The position numbers and the translations under genes were made by a program. The notes beneath the pieces were generated by a model. The model did no database searches and had not been told where the DNA came from. It saw only the letters and a list, made by a program, of their open reading frames with translations. A stretch of DNA of 38,622 nucleotides from Tateyamaria pelophila (GTDB lineage Bacteria > Pseudomonadota > Alphaproteobacteria > Rhodobacterales > Rhodobacteraceae): NCBI RefSeq assembly GCF_019966495.1, contig NZ_JAIMIA010000045.1, forward strand, positions 1 to 38,622, read 5' to 3'. Positions 8,207 to 17,484 of the stretch are shown here, in pieces. Every line of letters starts with the position of its first letter. Within the stretch, counting starts at the first letter, position 1.

Positions 8207-8893
8207 TCAAGATATCAAACGATACCCGCCGGATTCGGTGACAAGCAGGCGTGCGTTGGATGGATCGGGCTCGATTTTCTGCCGCAAACGATAGATGTGC
8301 GTCTCCAGAGTATGTGTCGTGACACCTGCATTATACCCCCAAACCTCATGCAAGAGAATGTCGCGCGGCACGACGCCTTCGGTGGAACGATAGAGGAACT
8401 TGAGGATATTCGTCTCTTTCTCCGTCAGACGAATTTTCTTGTCATCTTCGGTGATCAGCATTTTGACCGATGGCTTGAAGGTATACGGTCCAAGAGTGAA
8501 TACCGCGTCCTCGGATTGTTCATGCTGGCGCAATTGCGCCCGGATGCGCGCCAGAAGAACGGGAAATTTGAATGGTTTGGTCACGTAATCATTTGCGCCC
8601 GCATCCAGACCCAAAATCGTATCCGCGTCGGTGTCATGGCCGGTCAGCATCAGAATCGGGGACTTCACACCCTGTTTGCGCATCACCCGGCACAGTTCGC
8701 GGCCATCGGTGTCGGGCAAACCGACATCCAGAATAACAAGATCATAGATCGCTTCCTTGGCCTTGACCAAGGCGTCTTGGCCGTTGGCTGCTTCGAACAC
8801 ATCAAAGTCTTCCGTCATGATCAGCTGCTCGCTCAAGGCTTCGCGCAGATCTTCATCATCATCGACCAAAAGGATTTTTTTCAACTGTGCCAT
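8207..8893 (-). CDS. OmpR-family response regulator (CenR-like)
   Basis: DNA-binding two-component response regulator of 228 residues: receiver domain (1-120) with acidic pair Asp11/Asp12, phospho-acceptor Asp56 (VILDVGLPD), Thr84 and Lys106 (TKPFKF), then a winged-helix domain (about 130-228) with THTLETHIYRLRQKIEPD. The start at 8893 is preferred because GAGGGAGAA lies eight to nine bases before it; a start six codons upstream would sit within this Shine-Dalgarno sequence. The sequence resembles the CenR cell-envelope regulators of alphaproteobacteria, but I cannot separate it securely from related regulators. No kinase is adjacent. It is divergent from ribA. Confidence 0.92.
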   Translation of the reverse strand: MAQLKKILLVDDDEDLREALSEQLIMTEDFDVFEAANGQDALVKAKEAIYDLVILDVGLPDTDGRELCRVMRKQGVKSPILMLTGHDTDADTILGLDAGANDYVTKPFKFPVLLARIRAQLRQHEQSEDAVFTLGPYTFKPSVKMLITEDDKKIRLTEKETNILKFLYRSTEGVVPRDILLHEVWGYNAGVTTHTLETHIYRLRQKIEPDPSNARLLVTESGGYRLIS

Positions 8894-9054
8894 TGGTATG
8901 TTCTCCCTCATCGTTACGGTCTAGATGGTGGGTCACGGGGATTTGAGCAAGTTTTGCACCTCTGTGTCACGTCCATGTGTCGCGCAGGCGTCAATTGTTT
9001 CAATTCTGACCCGTTTTGCTTATGTGCAACCCGAAGATAAGGGAAATCTGTAAC

Positions 9055-10143
9055 ATGGGCTTCGCTCCCGACATCACCGAAATGCTGGCACGCGCCCGTG
9101 CAGATCTGCGCATGGGGGTGCCGATTGTCCTGGCCGGACCCGTGTCGGTCATGGCGCTGGCCGCAGAAACCCTGTCCTCTGACCGGCTTGGCCATGTGAT
9201 GGCGCTGGACGACACTGCGGTGCTCGCACTCACCGGGTGGCGCGCACAAACGCTCAAGGCCCGGGCCTATGACGGCGACATCGCGCGAATTTCAGTGCCC
9301 AAAGGGGCCACACTGGATTGGTTGCAGGCCTTGGCAGATCCGGCTGACGATCTGGCCACCCCCATGAAAGGCCCGCTGACAACAGTACGCGATGGCAGCG
9401 CGGACGCTCACCGCGCAGCGGTCCAATTGTGCAAATCAGCCCGGCTCTTGCCCGCCGCCTTATGTGTTGACGTGGCCGATGGCATGGCCTTTGCCGCAAA
9501 ACACGGGCTGACATGCATTCCGCTTGTTCTGGCACGCCCGCTTTTAATGGAGCCGAGTGCGCTTTTTCCCGTCGTGCATGCACGTCTGCCGATTGAAGCG
9601 TCGGAAGCGGGGCGCTTGCATGTGTTTCGCCCCGGCGATGGTGGCGAAGAACATTATGCCATAGAAATCGGGCGCGCGGACCGGAGCAAACCGGTTCTGG
9701 CACGACTTCATTCAGCCTGCTTTACGGGCGACGTGATGGGCAGTCTCAAATGCGATTGCGGGCCTCAATTGCGGGCCGCGCTGGCACAGATGGGCCAAGA
9801 AGGCGCGGGTGTATTGCTCTACCTAAATCAGGAAGGGCGCGGCATTGGCCTGGCCAACAAAATGCGCGCCTACGCGCTGCAGGATCAGGGGTTTGATACC
9901 GTCGAGGCCAATCACAGATTGGGGTTCGAGGATGACGAACGTGATTTCCGACTTGGCGCAGATATTCTGAAATCACTCGGTTTTTCCACCGTGCGGCTTC
10001 TGACGAACAATCCCAAGAAAGTGGCGATGATGCAAGCCAGCGGGATCAGCGTCTCCGAACGCGTACCGCTGAAAGTGGGCGAAAACCGGCACAACAGCGG
10101 ATATCTTGCGACCAAAGCCCGAAAGTCCGGGCATTTGCTGTGA
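9055..10143 (+). CDS. ribA: GTP cyclohydrolase II with an extra N-terminal domain
   Basis: First committed enzyme of riboflavin synthesis, converting GTP to a diaminopyrimidinone phosphate. The catalytic domain occupies about residues 175-362: zinc cysteines Cys222, Cys233, Cys235 ([16 protein letters not shown]), then [17 protein letters not shown] and LLTNNPKK. The first 175 residues look like a degenerate DHBP-synthase (RibB) domain: size and position fit a RibBA fusion, but the acidic and RxxGHT-type active-site motifs of RibB are absent, so a functional RibB is probably encoded elsewhere. I use the ATG at 9055 (AAGGGA ten bases upstream) rather than in-frame codons 13 and 11 positions earlier that lack a Shine-Dalgarno. 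The stop overlaps a short ORF of the following spacer, not the next gene. Confidence 0.92.
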   Translation: MGFAPDITEMLARARADLRMGVPIVLAGPVSVMALAAETLSSDRLGHVMALDDTAVLALTGWRAQTLKARAYDGDIARISVPKGATLDWLQALADPADDLATPMKGPLTTVRDGSADAHRAAVQLCKSARLLPAALCVDVADGMAFAAKHGLTCIPLVLARPLLMEPSALFPVVHARLPIEASEAGRLHVFRPGDGGEEHYAIEIGRADRSKPVLARLHSACFTGDVMGSLKCDCGPQLRAALAQMGQEGAGVLLYLNQEGRGIGLANKMRAYALQDQGFDTVEANHRLGFEDDERDFRLGADILKSLGFSTVRLLTNNPKKVAMMQASGISVSERVPLKVGENRHNSGYLATKARKSGHLL

Positions 10144-10147
10144 CGAT

Positions 10148-10167
10148 GGCGCACCAACGGGTGCGCC
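10148..10167. terminator. Perfect hairpin just after ribA
   Basis: GGCGCACC-AACG-GGTGCGCC is an 8-bp perfect stem with a 4-base loop, four bases after the ribA stop, with no long T run. A second GC stem (GGCGGG...CCCGCC) follows near 10208-10227. These may limit read-through into the transpeptidase gene. Confidence 0.45.
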
Positions 10168-10250
10168 TTACGGGACTGCCGCAAGTGCCGCGCCTCAAAC
10201 CCGGTAAGGCGGGGGTGTCTCCCGCCCCTGTGTGCGCTAAACTCAACGGC

Positions 10251-10745
10251 ATGACGCCACATGATCTTGTCCTGACGCAACGCGGTTTACGTTTTCGCAA
10301 CCACCTTTTCCCCTGCTCCATCGGGCGCGGGGGCATCACTGCGCGCAAACGCGAAGGCGATGGAGCCACACCGACCGGCACACACCGGATCGTCGGGATG
10401 TTGTACCGCCCTGACCGCATGGCGCGGCCAACGGATTGGGCCGTGCCAATCCGACCCGGTGATCTTTGGTCAGACGATCCGGGCGACACCGACTATAACA
10501 TGATGGTGCGTGCGCCGTATGGCCCCAGCCACGAAAAACTGCGTCGTGCCGATCCGCTTTATGATCTCGTGATTCTAACCGACTGGAACTGGCCCTATGC
10601 CGTGCGCGGACGCGGATCTGCCATTTTTGTGCACCGCTGGCGCAGGCCCGGTTATCCCACTGAAGGATGTGTTGGTCTCAACGCATGCGACCTGCTTTGG
10701 ATCGCACGTCGTATCCTGTTCCGCACGCGGTTGATCGTCAGATAG
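10251..10745 (+). CDS. L,D-transpeptidase, YkuD family
   Basis: Peptidoglycan-modifying enzyme of the YkuD/ErfK catalytic fold, 164 residues from the ATG at 10251. The signature is present: GDGATPTGTHRI, the histidine in IFVHRW, and the nucleophilic cysteine in PTEGCVGLN. This subgroup uses T-E-G-C where classical enzymes have SHGC. No signal peptide is visible; the frame is open back to 10140, but that extension reads through two hairpins and looks non-coding. It follows ribA by 107 bases and converges with the first porin. Confidence 0.85.
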   Translation: MTPHDLVLTQRGLRFRNHLFPCSIGRGGITARKREGDGATPTGTHRIVGMLYRPDRMARPTDWAVPIRPGDLWSDDPGDTDYNMMVRAPYGPSHEKLRRADPLYDLVILTDWNWPYAVRGRGSAIFVHRWRRPGYPTEGCVGLNACDLLWIARRILFRTRLIVR

Positions 10746-10790
10746 CGCTATTCACCTGCGCTTAATCCGCTGCAAGCTTCTGACTTTAAA

Positions 10791-11708
10791 TCAAAAATTG
10801 AAATGTGCGCCCATGTCAGCAATGGTATCGCCATCTTCATTCTGGCCAACCATACCGCGCAAAGAGACACCGGCGCCCAGGTCATGGCGAACCCCGACAC
10901 CGAAGGCTTCACTTAGATCATCGGCACCTCCGCCGGCGAAGGAGGCGATAATTTGGGTGACCGCGCCGACCTGATACCGCCCTGAAATACCGTATGACGT
11001 CTTCTTGCCGACATCGTCATCGCCAAAGAACAGGGAATAGTCCAAGTCACCGACCGAACCAAACGCGTTGAGAACGTAATACCAGACCTCATCGGATCCG
11101 TTGTCCTGATTGCCATACGCGGCCGCCAGACTTATCGGGCCAAAATCATATCCCGCGCCAATTTCATAAGTCTTGGCAAATTCAGAACCAGTATCTCCAT
11201 CATGGTCACCATTGTAATTTCCCATTATTTGGAAATTGTCCGTCTTGTACAACAGGCTGACGCCACTAACCCCCTTTCCGGTGCTGTCATATTCGACAAT
11301 GGGCCCTTGAAAGGTTGAGTTTTGAGCGATCGGCTCGGTCAGGCCGGGTTCGTACCCGCTGTAAAATACGGTTTCGTCGTCATCGAATGCGCCCGAGATG
11401 TTACCGACCTGCAAACGAAGACCGCTGTAAGCCACTGTGAAACGGGGCGCGTTGAACCCGGCGGTTCCCGCCGACCCTCCCCGTTTATCGTCAGATTGAA
11501 TGCGCAAGCGGGCTGCGAACGCGACGCCACCGTCTGTCTCCGTCCTGCCATCCAGATTCAAACGAAATCGTTGATCGAGACGTGTCTCGTCATCATTGCC
11601 TTCATCATAAAACAGACCGAAACGACCGTATCCACTGAATGAGACCTCGGCAATCGCCGAAGACGTACCCAGTACGACAATGAGAGAGGACAGAAAAAGA
11701 TTCTTGAT
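10791..11708 (-). CDS. Porin-like outer-membrane beta-barrel protein with a probable ATC start
   Basis: A diffusion porin of about 305 residues. The N-terminal segment KNLFLSSLIVVLGTSSAIA is a signal peptide and the mature protein begins EVSFSGYGRFGLFYDEGND, matching the neighbouring porin (EVTFGGYGRFGLIYNEGND). The chain ends AHFNF; a terminal Phe is the sorting signal of outer-membrane barrels. The initiator is unusual: aligned to the paralogue's MKK, the codon is ATC at 11706-11708, with GGAG six bases upstream. The nearest in-frame ATG is 38 codons further upstream and would spoil the signal peptide; in-frame GTG, TTG and CTG codons exist but lack good spacing. Either ATC is used or the start codon was recently lost. 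Confidence 0.85.
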   Translation of the reverse strand: MKNLFLSSLIVVLGTSSAIAEVSFSGYGRFGLFYDEGNDDETRLDQRFRLNLDGRTETDGGVAFAARLRIQSDDKRGGSAGTAGFNAPRFTVAYSGLRLQVGNISGAFDDDETVFYSGYEPGLTEPIAQNSTFQGPIVEYDSTGKGVSGVSLLYKTDNFQIMGNYNGDHDGDTGSEFAKTYEIGAGYDFGPISLAAAYGNQDNGSDEVWYYVLNAFGSVGDLDYSLFFGDDDVGKKTSYGISGRYQVGAVTQIIASFAGGGADDLSEAFGVGVRHDLGAGVSLRGMVGQNEDGDTIADMGAHFNF

Positions 11709-11849
11709 GGCACTCTCCAGTTCTTGAGGTCGCCCGTCGACCGCAGGTGTCACCAACTCGCCTGAAACCGGTAAAAAGTTCGTTAAAAAGCGATGGCTAA
11801 TTAAACTCAGTGTCAAATCCAATAAAAAACTTCAAGGCAGTTTTTTTGT

Positions 11850-12497
11850 TCAGGGCCGCTCGCCGAAGATGGCCGAGCCGACACGTATATGGGTCGCGCC
11901 CAAAGCGATGGCAGTTTCAAAGTCACCGCTCATGCCCATGGACAGATTGGTCAGCCCGTTCCGATCCGCCATCTTTGCCAGCAAGGCAAAATGCAGGGCT
12001 GGCTCCTCATCCACAGGAGGGATGCACATCAGACCCTCGACGGGCAGGTCCAGTGCGCGGCAACTTGCGACGAAAGCATCTGTCTCATTGGGCAAAACAC
12101 CGGCCTTTTGCGGCTCTTCTCCGGTGTTCACTTGAATATACAGGGTCGGGCACGCCCCCATTTCCTGCGCAAGACGGCCAATGGTGTTGGCAAGTTTTGG
12201 GCGGTCAAGCGTATGGATAGATTGAAACAGCTCCATCGCCTGGCGTGCCTTGTTGGTCTGTAACGGACCGATCAGATCGACAGCGATCTGACCGTAGGTC
12301 TCGCGGAAGTCGGGCCACTTTCCAGCGGCCTCTTGCACGCGGTTCTCGCCGAACAACCGATGGCCCTGATCCAGAATGGTGGCCACCCGGTCATTTGGTT
12401 GCATTTTACTGACGGCAATCAAGTGCACGGAGCCGGGCGTGCGCCCCGCTTTGGCTTCGGCCTTGGAAACGCGGTCTTGGATATCTGTCAACGCCAA
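11850..12497 (-). CDS. YggS-family pyridoxal-phosphate homeostasis protein
   Basis: A cytoplasmic PLP-binding protein of the YggS/PROSC family, 215 residues, involved in vitamin B6 and amino/keto-acid balance rather than catalysis. Lys31 in LIAVSK is the PLP Schiff-base lysine; LIGPLQTNKAR and GMSGDFETAIALGATHIRVG are the other family marks. Translation appears to begin at TTG (12495-12497) with GAGG seven bases upstream. It separates the two porin genes on the same strand; its upstream end follows the terminator of the second porin, so it probably has its own promoter in 12498-12564. Confidence 0.93.
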   Translation of the reverse strand: MALTDIQDRVSKAEAKAGRTPGSVHLIAVSKMQPNDRVATILDQGHRLFGENRVQEAAGKWPDFRETYGQIAVDLIGPLQTNKARQAMELFQSIHTLDRPKLANTIGRLAQEMGACPTLYIQVNTGEEPQKAGVLPNETDAFVASCRALDLPVEGLMCIPPVDEEPALHFALLAKMADRNGLTNLSMGMSGDFETAIALGATHIRVGSAIFGERP

Positions 12498-12564
12498 TGT
12501 CTTACCTCGAATGATTCAAACATAGTCCAGAAACAGGAATTGGAACCAAAAGAACAGAGCAGAC

Positions 12565-12597
12565 AAAAGAAAAGGGGCAGACCTTTCGGTCTGCCCC
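12565..12597 (-). terminator. Strong Rho-independent terminator for the second porin
   Basis: On the minus strand GGGGCAGACC-GAAA-GGTCTGCCCC is a perfect 10-bp stem with a GNRA-type loop followed by TTTTCTTTT. It lies 22 bases after the porin stop and isolates the porin from the YggS gene. Confidence 0.92.
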
Positions 12598-12619
12598 AAA
12601 TCTTCAAAGATGGATCAAC

Positions 12620-13615
12620 TTAGAAGTTGAAGATCACACCCAGATCACCAACGATGTTTTTGTTGGTGTTTTGGCCGATACCACCGGCCAGAGTGACGCC
12701 GCCACCCAGGCTGTGACGTGCACCAACCGCGTATGTTGGACGACCAAAGTCGAAGTCACCAACCGAACCGTTGTCGATGCCGTTGTCCGAATACACAGCG
12801 CGCAGCGATGTGGCTGCACCGATGTCGTAGTTGATCGACGCACCGTAGGAGATATCGTCTTGCAGATCGGAGTCAGCAACAATCGCCGTGAAGCCGAATG
12901 CGCCGATTTCGCCGCCGAAACCAACAACCCAGAAGTCGTTGTTTCCACCGTTGAACTGGTCGCTCTGACCGTAGGCTGCACCAATGTTATAGTTGCCGAA
13001 GGAGTAACCTACACCAACCTGCCACTCTTCGTCGCCGATTTGGAATTCGTCAGTCCCTGTTGTGAGGGGATCATCCAAGCTAACGATCGAGTCACGTGTA
13101 TAGGACGCCGCAACTGTGAAATCGCCATAGATGTAGCGAGCTTTGACAGTCGGAGAAACCAGCGAGTCGTCGCCGCTTGTACCAAAGCCGCTTACGGGCA
13201 GGACAAAGTTGGACGAAGTTTCAGCAAACGATGTCAGACCAACGCCGTAACCGAAGTAGTCAAAGACGTCGCCCGAGTCGATCACGTCGGATACGTTACC
13301 AACGTCCAGACGGAAGCCGCCGGATGACACAGCGAAACCAGCTGCCGAACGCTGTGCAACGTTGGAAGAGCCGCCGATTTGGTCGTCTGTTTGGAAACGG
13401 ATACGCGCTTCGAATTTAACGCCTGCATCTGTTTCGGTCAGACCTGTGATGGTCAGACGGAAACGCTGCTCAACGTTTGTCTTTTTCTCACCGACGTCAT
13501 CGTTGCCTTCGTTGTAGATCAGGCCAAAACGACCGTAGCCGCCAAATGTTACTTCCGCAGCAGCAACACCAGCGGTGGCGACGAGAGCGGTTGTAGCGAA
13601 GAGAATCTTTTTCAT
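12620..13615 (-). CDS. Porin-like outer-membrane beta-barrel protein
   Basis: A 331-residue porin. Residues 1-20 (MKKILFATTALVATAGVAAA) are a signal peptide; the mature part is rich in glycine, aspartate and alternating aromatic residues typical of 16-stranded barrels, and ends VIFNF with the terminal Phe used by the Bam complex. GAGG lies eight bases before the ATG and a strong terminator follows, both consistent with high expression. It is a paralogue of the 305-residue porin at 10791-11708; this copy is longer in the middle. Function inferred: passive uptake of small solutes. Confidence 0.92.
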   Translation of the reverse strand: MKKILFATTALVATAGVAAAEVTFGGYGRFGLIYNEGNDDVGEKKTNVEQRFRLTITGLTETDAGVKFEARIRFQTDDQIGGSSNVAQRSAAGFAVSSGGFRLDVGNVSDVIDSGDVFDYFGYGVGLTSFAETSSNFVLPVSGFGTSGDDSLVSPTVKARYIYGDFTVAASYTRDSIVSLDDPLTTGTDEFQIGDEEWQVGVGYSFGNYNIGAAYGQSDQFNGGNNDFWVVGFGGEIGAFGFTAIVADSDLQDDISYGASINYDIGAATSLRAVYSDNGIDNGSVGDFDFGRPTYAVGARHSLGGGVTLAGGIGQNTNKNIVGDLGVIFNF

Positions 13616-13803
13616 GGGTTTTCCCTCGGTTTTCAGTTCACACGCCCTAACCGGGGAATCCGGAAGGGGATGGATGCTGTTTCACTCATTTGCCCCACCA
13701 CCTCAAGCAACGCTTAACCCTTGGCCGCACTTCCCCCAGTGGCTGGTGCAGCTTTACCACACTTTCCGTATGACGCTTGTTCGGCAACCGGGGACCGTGT
13801 GCC

Positions 13804-13832
13804 TTGCGAGGGTGATTTAACTTGTCTATCAG
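13804..13832 (+). promoter_or_regulatory. Candidate sigma-70 promoter for the DUF3576 lipoprotein
   Basis: TTGCGA, a 17-base spacer and TATCAG lie 32 bases before the ATG at 13864. The spacing is ideal and the hexamers are moderate matches. Confidence 0.4.
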
Positions 13833-13863
13833 AGACCGGGAGTGAAAAGCTTTAGGGATACCG

Positions 13864-14373
13864 ATGACCGAGGTGCAAATGACAAGCCGGATTGCTGCGA
13901 TATGTTTGATGGCTCTGCTTGCCGGGTGCGGACAAGGTTTGAGCATAGGCAGCCCTGTCGCGGATGCTGATACACCTGTGGATTCGGATATCCTGCGCAG
14001 CAGGGGCGGCATTCAGGACAATAACCCCACCACCATAGGCGAGGCCCTGCGCGCTGGACGTAACCAGGAGCGTATCGTCGCCGTCAACAAATACCTCTGG
14101 TCCGCGTCGATCGAAGTGCTTGATTTCCTGCCCATTCAGTCGGTCGACCCGTTCACGGGCGTTATCATTACAGGCTATGGGACACCTCCGGGTGGTGGCA
14201 CGGCTTATCGTGCGACCGTTCTCATAGACGACCCGGCGCTTGATGCCCGCTCGTTGAACGTGGCGCTACAGACGCGCAATGGCCGTGCGGCAAGCGCTTC
14301 GGCCGTGCGTGCGGTAGAGGATGCCATTCTGACCCGTGCCCGCCAACTGCGCATCGGTGCCGACAGTCTCTAG
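13864..14373 (+). CDS. DUF3576 lipoprotein
   Basis: A 169-residue exported lipoprotein of the alphaproteobacterial DUF3576 family, function unknown. The lipobox LLAGC places the lipidated cysteine at residue 22. The mature part has the family core KYLWSASIEVLDFLPIQSVD and ends RARQLRIGADSL. Two starts compete: ATG 13864 (AGGGA nearby) and ATG 13879, which has GAGG five bases upstream and gives a cleaner signal peptide (MTSRIAAICLMALLAGC). It is followed by a terminator and then leuS; the association with leuS-lptE suggests an envelope role, which is inference. Confidence 0.88.
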   Translation: MTEVQMTSRIAAICLMALLAGCGQGLSIGSPVADADTPVDSDILRSRGGIQDNNPTTIGEALRAGRNQERIVAVNKYLWSASIEVLDFLPIQSVDPFTGVIITGYGTPPGGGTAYRATVLIDDPALDARSLNVALQTRNGRAASASAVRAVEDAILTRARQLRIGADSL

Positions 14374-14410
14374 GCGCATGCCACTCGTGACGGCACATCA
14401 TTGATACAAG

Positions 14411-14435
14411 CGCCGGGCCGCACGCCCGGCGTTTT
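14411..14435 (+). terminator. Rho-independent terminator after the DUF3576 gene
   Basis: CGCCGGGC-CGCAC-GCCCGGCG, an 8-bp perfect stem, followed by TTTT. It lies 37 bases after the lipoprotein stop and 26 bases before leuS. Confidence 0.75.
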
Positions 14436-14461
14436 CGGTACAGACCAGGATAAATTGCACC

Positions 14462-17011
14462 ATGGCCACTTACACCCCCTCCGATATTGAAGCCCGCTGG
14501 CAAGCCGCATGGGAGCAAGCGGCGGTTTTTCGTGCGGAGCGCAGCGACGACAAACCCAAGTACTATGTGCTCGAGATGTTCCCCTACCCGTCGGGCCGCA
14601 TTCATATGGGCCACGTGCGCAACTATACGATGGGCGACGTGATCGCGCGCTACAAGATGTCGACCGGGCACTCGGTTCTGCACCCGATGGGCTGGGACGC
14701 CTTCGGCATGCCCGCCGAAAACGCAGCAATGGCCATCGGCGGCCATCCCAAGACCTGGACCTATGACAACATCGCCGACATGCGCAGCCAGATGAAACCG
14801 CTGGGCCTGTCGATTGACTGGAGTCGGGAGTTTGCAACCTGCGATCCGGAATATTACGGCCAGCAACAGGCGCTGTTTCTGGATATGCTCGAAGCCGGCC
14901 TCGTCTATCGCAAGAATGCTCAGGTGAATTGGGATCCGGTCGATATGACCGTGCTCGCCAATGAACAGGTCATTGACGGCAAAGGCTGGCGTTCCGGCGC
15001 GGATGTGGAAAAGCGCGAACTGACGCAATGGTTCTTTAAAATCAGCGATATGGCCGGTGAATTGAAGCAGGCGCTCGATGGGCTTGAGAATTGGCCGGCC
15101 AAAGTCCGCCTGATGCAGGAAAACTGGATTGGCGAATCACGTGGCCTCGAGATGGATTTCAAGCTGAGCACGCCCCGGCCCGGCTTTGACGCCCTCACTA
15201 TATATACAACCCGTCCCGACACGCTGGCCGGCGCGTCCTTTATGGCCATCGCGCCCGATCATCCCCTTTCAAAAGCGCTCGAAGCCGACGATCCCGCCCT
15301 TGCGGCCTTCAACGCCGATGCCCGACGGATGGACACGACCGAAGCAGCCATGGAAAAGGCAGAGAAGAAGGGCTTTGACACGGGCATCACCGTGCAGCAC
15401 CCGCTCTATCCCAATCAAACCCTGCCCGTCTGGGTCGCCAACTTTGTCCTGATGGACTACGGCACGGGGGCCGTGTTCGGCTGTCCGGCGCATGATCAGC
15501 GCGATCTGGATTTTGCGCGCAAGTACGATCTGCCTGTGATCGACACCTTTGTTGCGATGGACGACGACACGCGCGTGGCCAACGCAGCTTTCGTGCCCGC
15601 CAAGTCCGAAGTGGTCCGCTGGATCAATCACCCCGCAGGCATCGACAAGGCGACCGGTCAGGACGCCATCGACAAAACTATCGACTGGGCCGAAGCCCAA
15701 GGGCTTGGCCGCGGGCAGACGCAATACCGCCTGAGGGACTGGGGCCTGTCACGACAACGCTATTGGGGATGCCCGATCCCGGTTGTTCATTGTGATGACT
15801 GCGGTGTTGTACCCGAAAAGAAAGAGAACCTGCCGGTCGAACTGCCCGACGATGTCACGTTTGACATTCCCGGCAATCCACTTGACCGGCACCCCACATG
15901 GCGCGACACGCCCTGCCCGTCTTGCGGCAAGGCAGCCAAACGCGAAACTGACACGATGGATACGTTTGTGGACAGTTCGTGGTATTTCGCGCGCTTCACC
16001 GCGCCCCGCGCCAATACGCCAACAAATATGGAAGACGCCGCCTATTGGATGAACGTTGACCAATATATTGGCGGCATCGAACACGCGATCCTGCACCTGC
16101 TCTATTCGCGCTTCTTTGCGCGGGCGATGCACATCACGGGCCACTTGCCCGCCTCGGCGATTGAGCCCTTCGATGCGCTCTTTACCCAAGGGATGGTTAC
16201 GCACGAGATTTACCAGACGCGGGACGACAAAGGCCGTCCAATCTATCACCTGCCCGAAGACGTGACAGACGGCAAACTGGCGGACGGCACGGAAGTCGAC
16301 ATCATCCCCTCCGCCAAAATGTCAAAATCCAAGAAAAACGTTGTCGACCCGCTGGGGATCATCGCCAGCTACGGCGCAGACACCGCACGCTGGTTCGTGC
16401 TTAGCGATTCGCCCCCCGAACGGGATGTCGAATGGACGGCGTCCGGGGCTGAGGCCGCCTACAAGCACCTTGCCCGCGTCTACCGGATTGCGACGGACTG
16501 TGTCACTGACAGCCCTGCCAACGAAGATACCAAGGCCGATCTCGATCTGGCCCGCGCCCGTGCGGTCTGTATCGACGGCGTCACCCGCGACATCGAAAGC
16601 TTCGGGTTTAACGCCGCCATAGCCAAGCTTTACGCGTTCACAGCAACGATCGCGAAATCCAAAGCCAGCGGAGCGGCGAAGCGCGACAGCATCAAAACAC
16701 TGGCGCAACTGATGTCGCCGATGACGCCGCATCTGTCCGAAGACATCTGGAACATGCTGGGCGGTGACGGCCTTGTCACGCTGGCCGCCTGGCCAGTGGC
16801 AGAGGCAGCATTGTTGAAATCGGACACCGTAATCCTTCCCATACAGATCAACGGGAAACGGCGCGGCGAGTTGGAAGTCGACGCCGATCTGGACAAATCC
16901 GAGGTTGAAAAACTGGCGCTGGCACATGAAGCTGTCAAAAAGGCCCTGAACGGCGGCACGCCGAAGAAAGTGATCGTCGTGCCGGGGCGCATCGTCAACG
17001 TGGTGGTATAA
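14462..17011 (+). CDS. leuS: Leucyl-tRNA synthetase
   Basis: Class I aminoacyl-tRNA synthetase charging tRNA-Leu with leucine in the cytoplasm. The 849-residue length is usual for bacterial LeuRS. The HIGH motif is HMGH at residues 48-51 ([15 protein letters not shown]) and KMSKS is at 619-623 ([10 protein letters not shown]). The editing CP1 domain lies between (about 220-415), with the threonine-rich [13 protein letters not shown] segment. It is followed after five bases by lptE and then holA, a gene order common in alphaproteobacteria. Confidence 0.98.
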   Translation: MATYTPSDIEARWQAAWEQAAVFRAERSDDKPKYYVLEMFPYPSGRIHMGHVRNYTMGDVIARYKMSTGHSVLHPMGWDAFGMPAENAAMAIGGHPKTWTYDNIADMRSQMKPLGLSIDWSREFATCDPEYYGQQQALFLDMLEAGLVYRKNAQVNWDPVDMTVLANEQVIDGKGWRSGADVEKRELTQWFFKISDMAGELKQALDGLENWPAKVRLMQENWIGESRGLEMDFKLSTPRPGFDALTIYTTRPDTLAGASFMAIAPDHPLSKALEADDPALAAFNADARRMDTTEAAMEKAEKKGFDTGITVQHPLYPNQTLPVWVANFVLMDYGTGAVFGCPAHDQRDLDFARKYDLPVIDTFVAMDDDTRVANAAFVPAKSEVVRWINHPAGIDKATGQDAIDKTIDWAEAQGLGRGQTQYRLRDWGLSRQRYWGCPIPVVHCDDCGVVPEKKENLPVELPDDVTFDIPGNPLDRHPTWRDTPCPSCGKAAKRETDTMDTFVDSSWYFARFTAPRANTPTNMEDAAYWMNVDQYIGGIEHAILHLLYSRFFARAMHITGHLPASAIEPFDALFTQGMVTHEIYQTRDDKGRPIYHLPEDVTDGKLADGTEVDIIPSAKMSKSKKNVVDPLGIIASYGADTARWFVLSDSPPERDVEWTASGAEAAYKHLARVYRIATDCVTDSPANEDTKADLDLARARAVCIDGVTRDIESFGFNAAIAKLYAFTATIAKSKASGAAKRDSIKTLAQLMSPMTPHLSEDIWNMLGGDGLVTLAAWPVAEAALLKSDTVILPIQINGKRRGELEVDADLDKSEVEKLALAHEAVKKALNGGTPKKVIVVPGRIVNVVV

Positions 17012-17016
17012 AGCCC

Positions 17017-17484
17017 ATGGCCCGCATCGGCGCGCTTGTCCTCATCTTGCTTGTCACCGCCTGTGGCTTTGAGCCTGTCTACGGTCCGGGCGGGACCGGC
17101 ACAGCCCTGCAAAACAGGGTGCTGGTCGACAGACCCGTTGACCGCGCGGGCTATTTGCTGGTGCGCCAACTCGAAGATCGTTTGGGGCGTACCGGAGATC
17201 CGGCATTCACATTGTCGGTTGATCTCAGTTTGGTGCAAGACAACCGCGCCATCGACCCTGATGGCGAAATCCGTCGGTACCAACTGGTTGGCACGGCATT
17301 CTACACATTGCGCGACAGCGGGACAGGCGAGGTGGTCAGTACCGAAACGATCAGCAACTTCGTGGGCTATTCGGCCACAGGTCAAACCGTGGCAACGCTC
17401 GCGGCCAGACGCGACGCCGAACAACGGCTGATGACCATACTCGCCGACCAAATCGTCCAGCAGCTTCAAATGAGTGCGTTGTGA
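17017..17484 (+). CDS. lptE: LPS-assembly lipoprotein LptE
   Basis: Outer-membrane lipoprotein that plugs the LptD barrel and helps place lipopolysaccharide in the outer leaflet. The 155-residue protein has a short signal peptide with lipobox LVTAC (Cys16) followed by GFEPVYGP, the typical LptE opening. No separate Shine-Dalgarno is clear; the ATG lies five bases after the leuS stop, so coupling is likely. Its stop overlaps the holA start (GTGA at 17481-17484). Confidence 0.92.
   Translation: MARIGALVLILLVTACGFEPVYGPGGTGTALQNRVLVDRPVDRAGYLLVRQLEDRLGRTGDPAFTLSVDLSLVQDNRAIDPDGEIRRYQLVGTAFYTLRDSGTGEVVSTETISNFVGYSATGQTVATLAARRDAEQRLMTILADQIVQQLQMSAL

Noticed and set aside
8912-9054. FMN riboswitch upstream of ribA
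   Set aside because: The conserved RFN-element blocks are not present; the region is short and looks like an ordinary divergent promoter.
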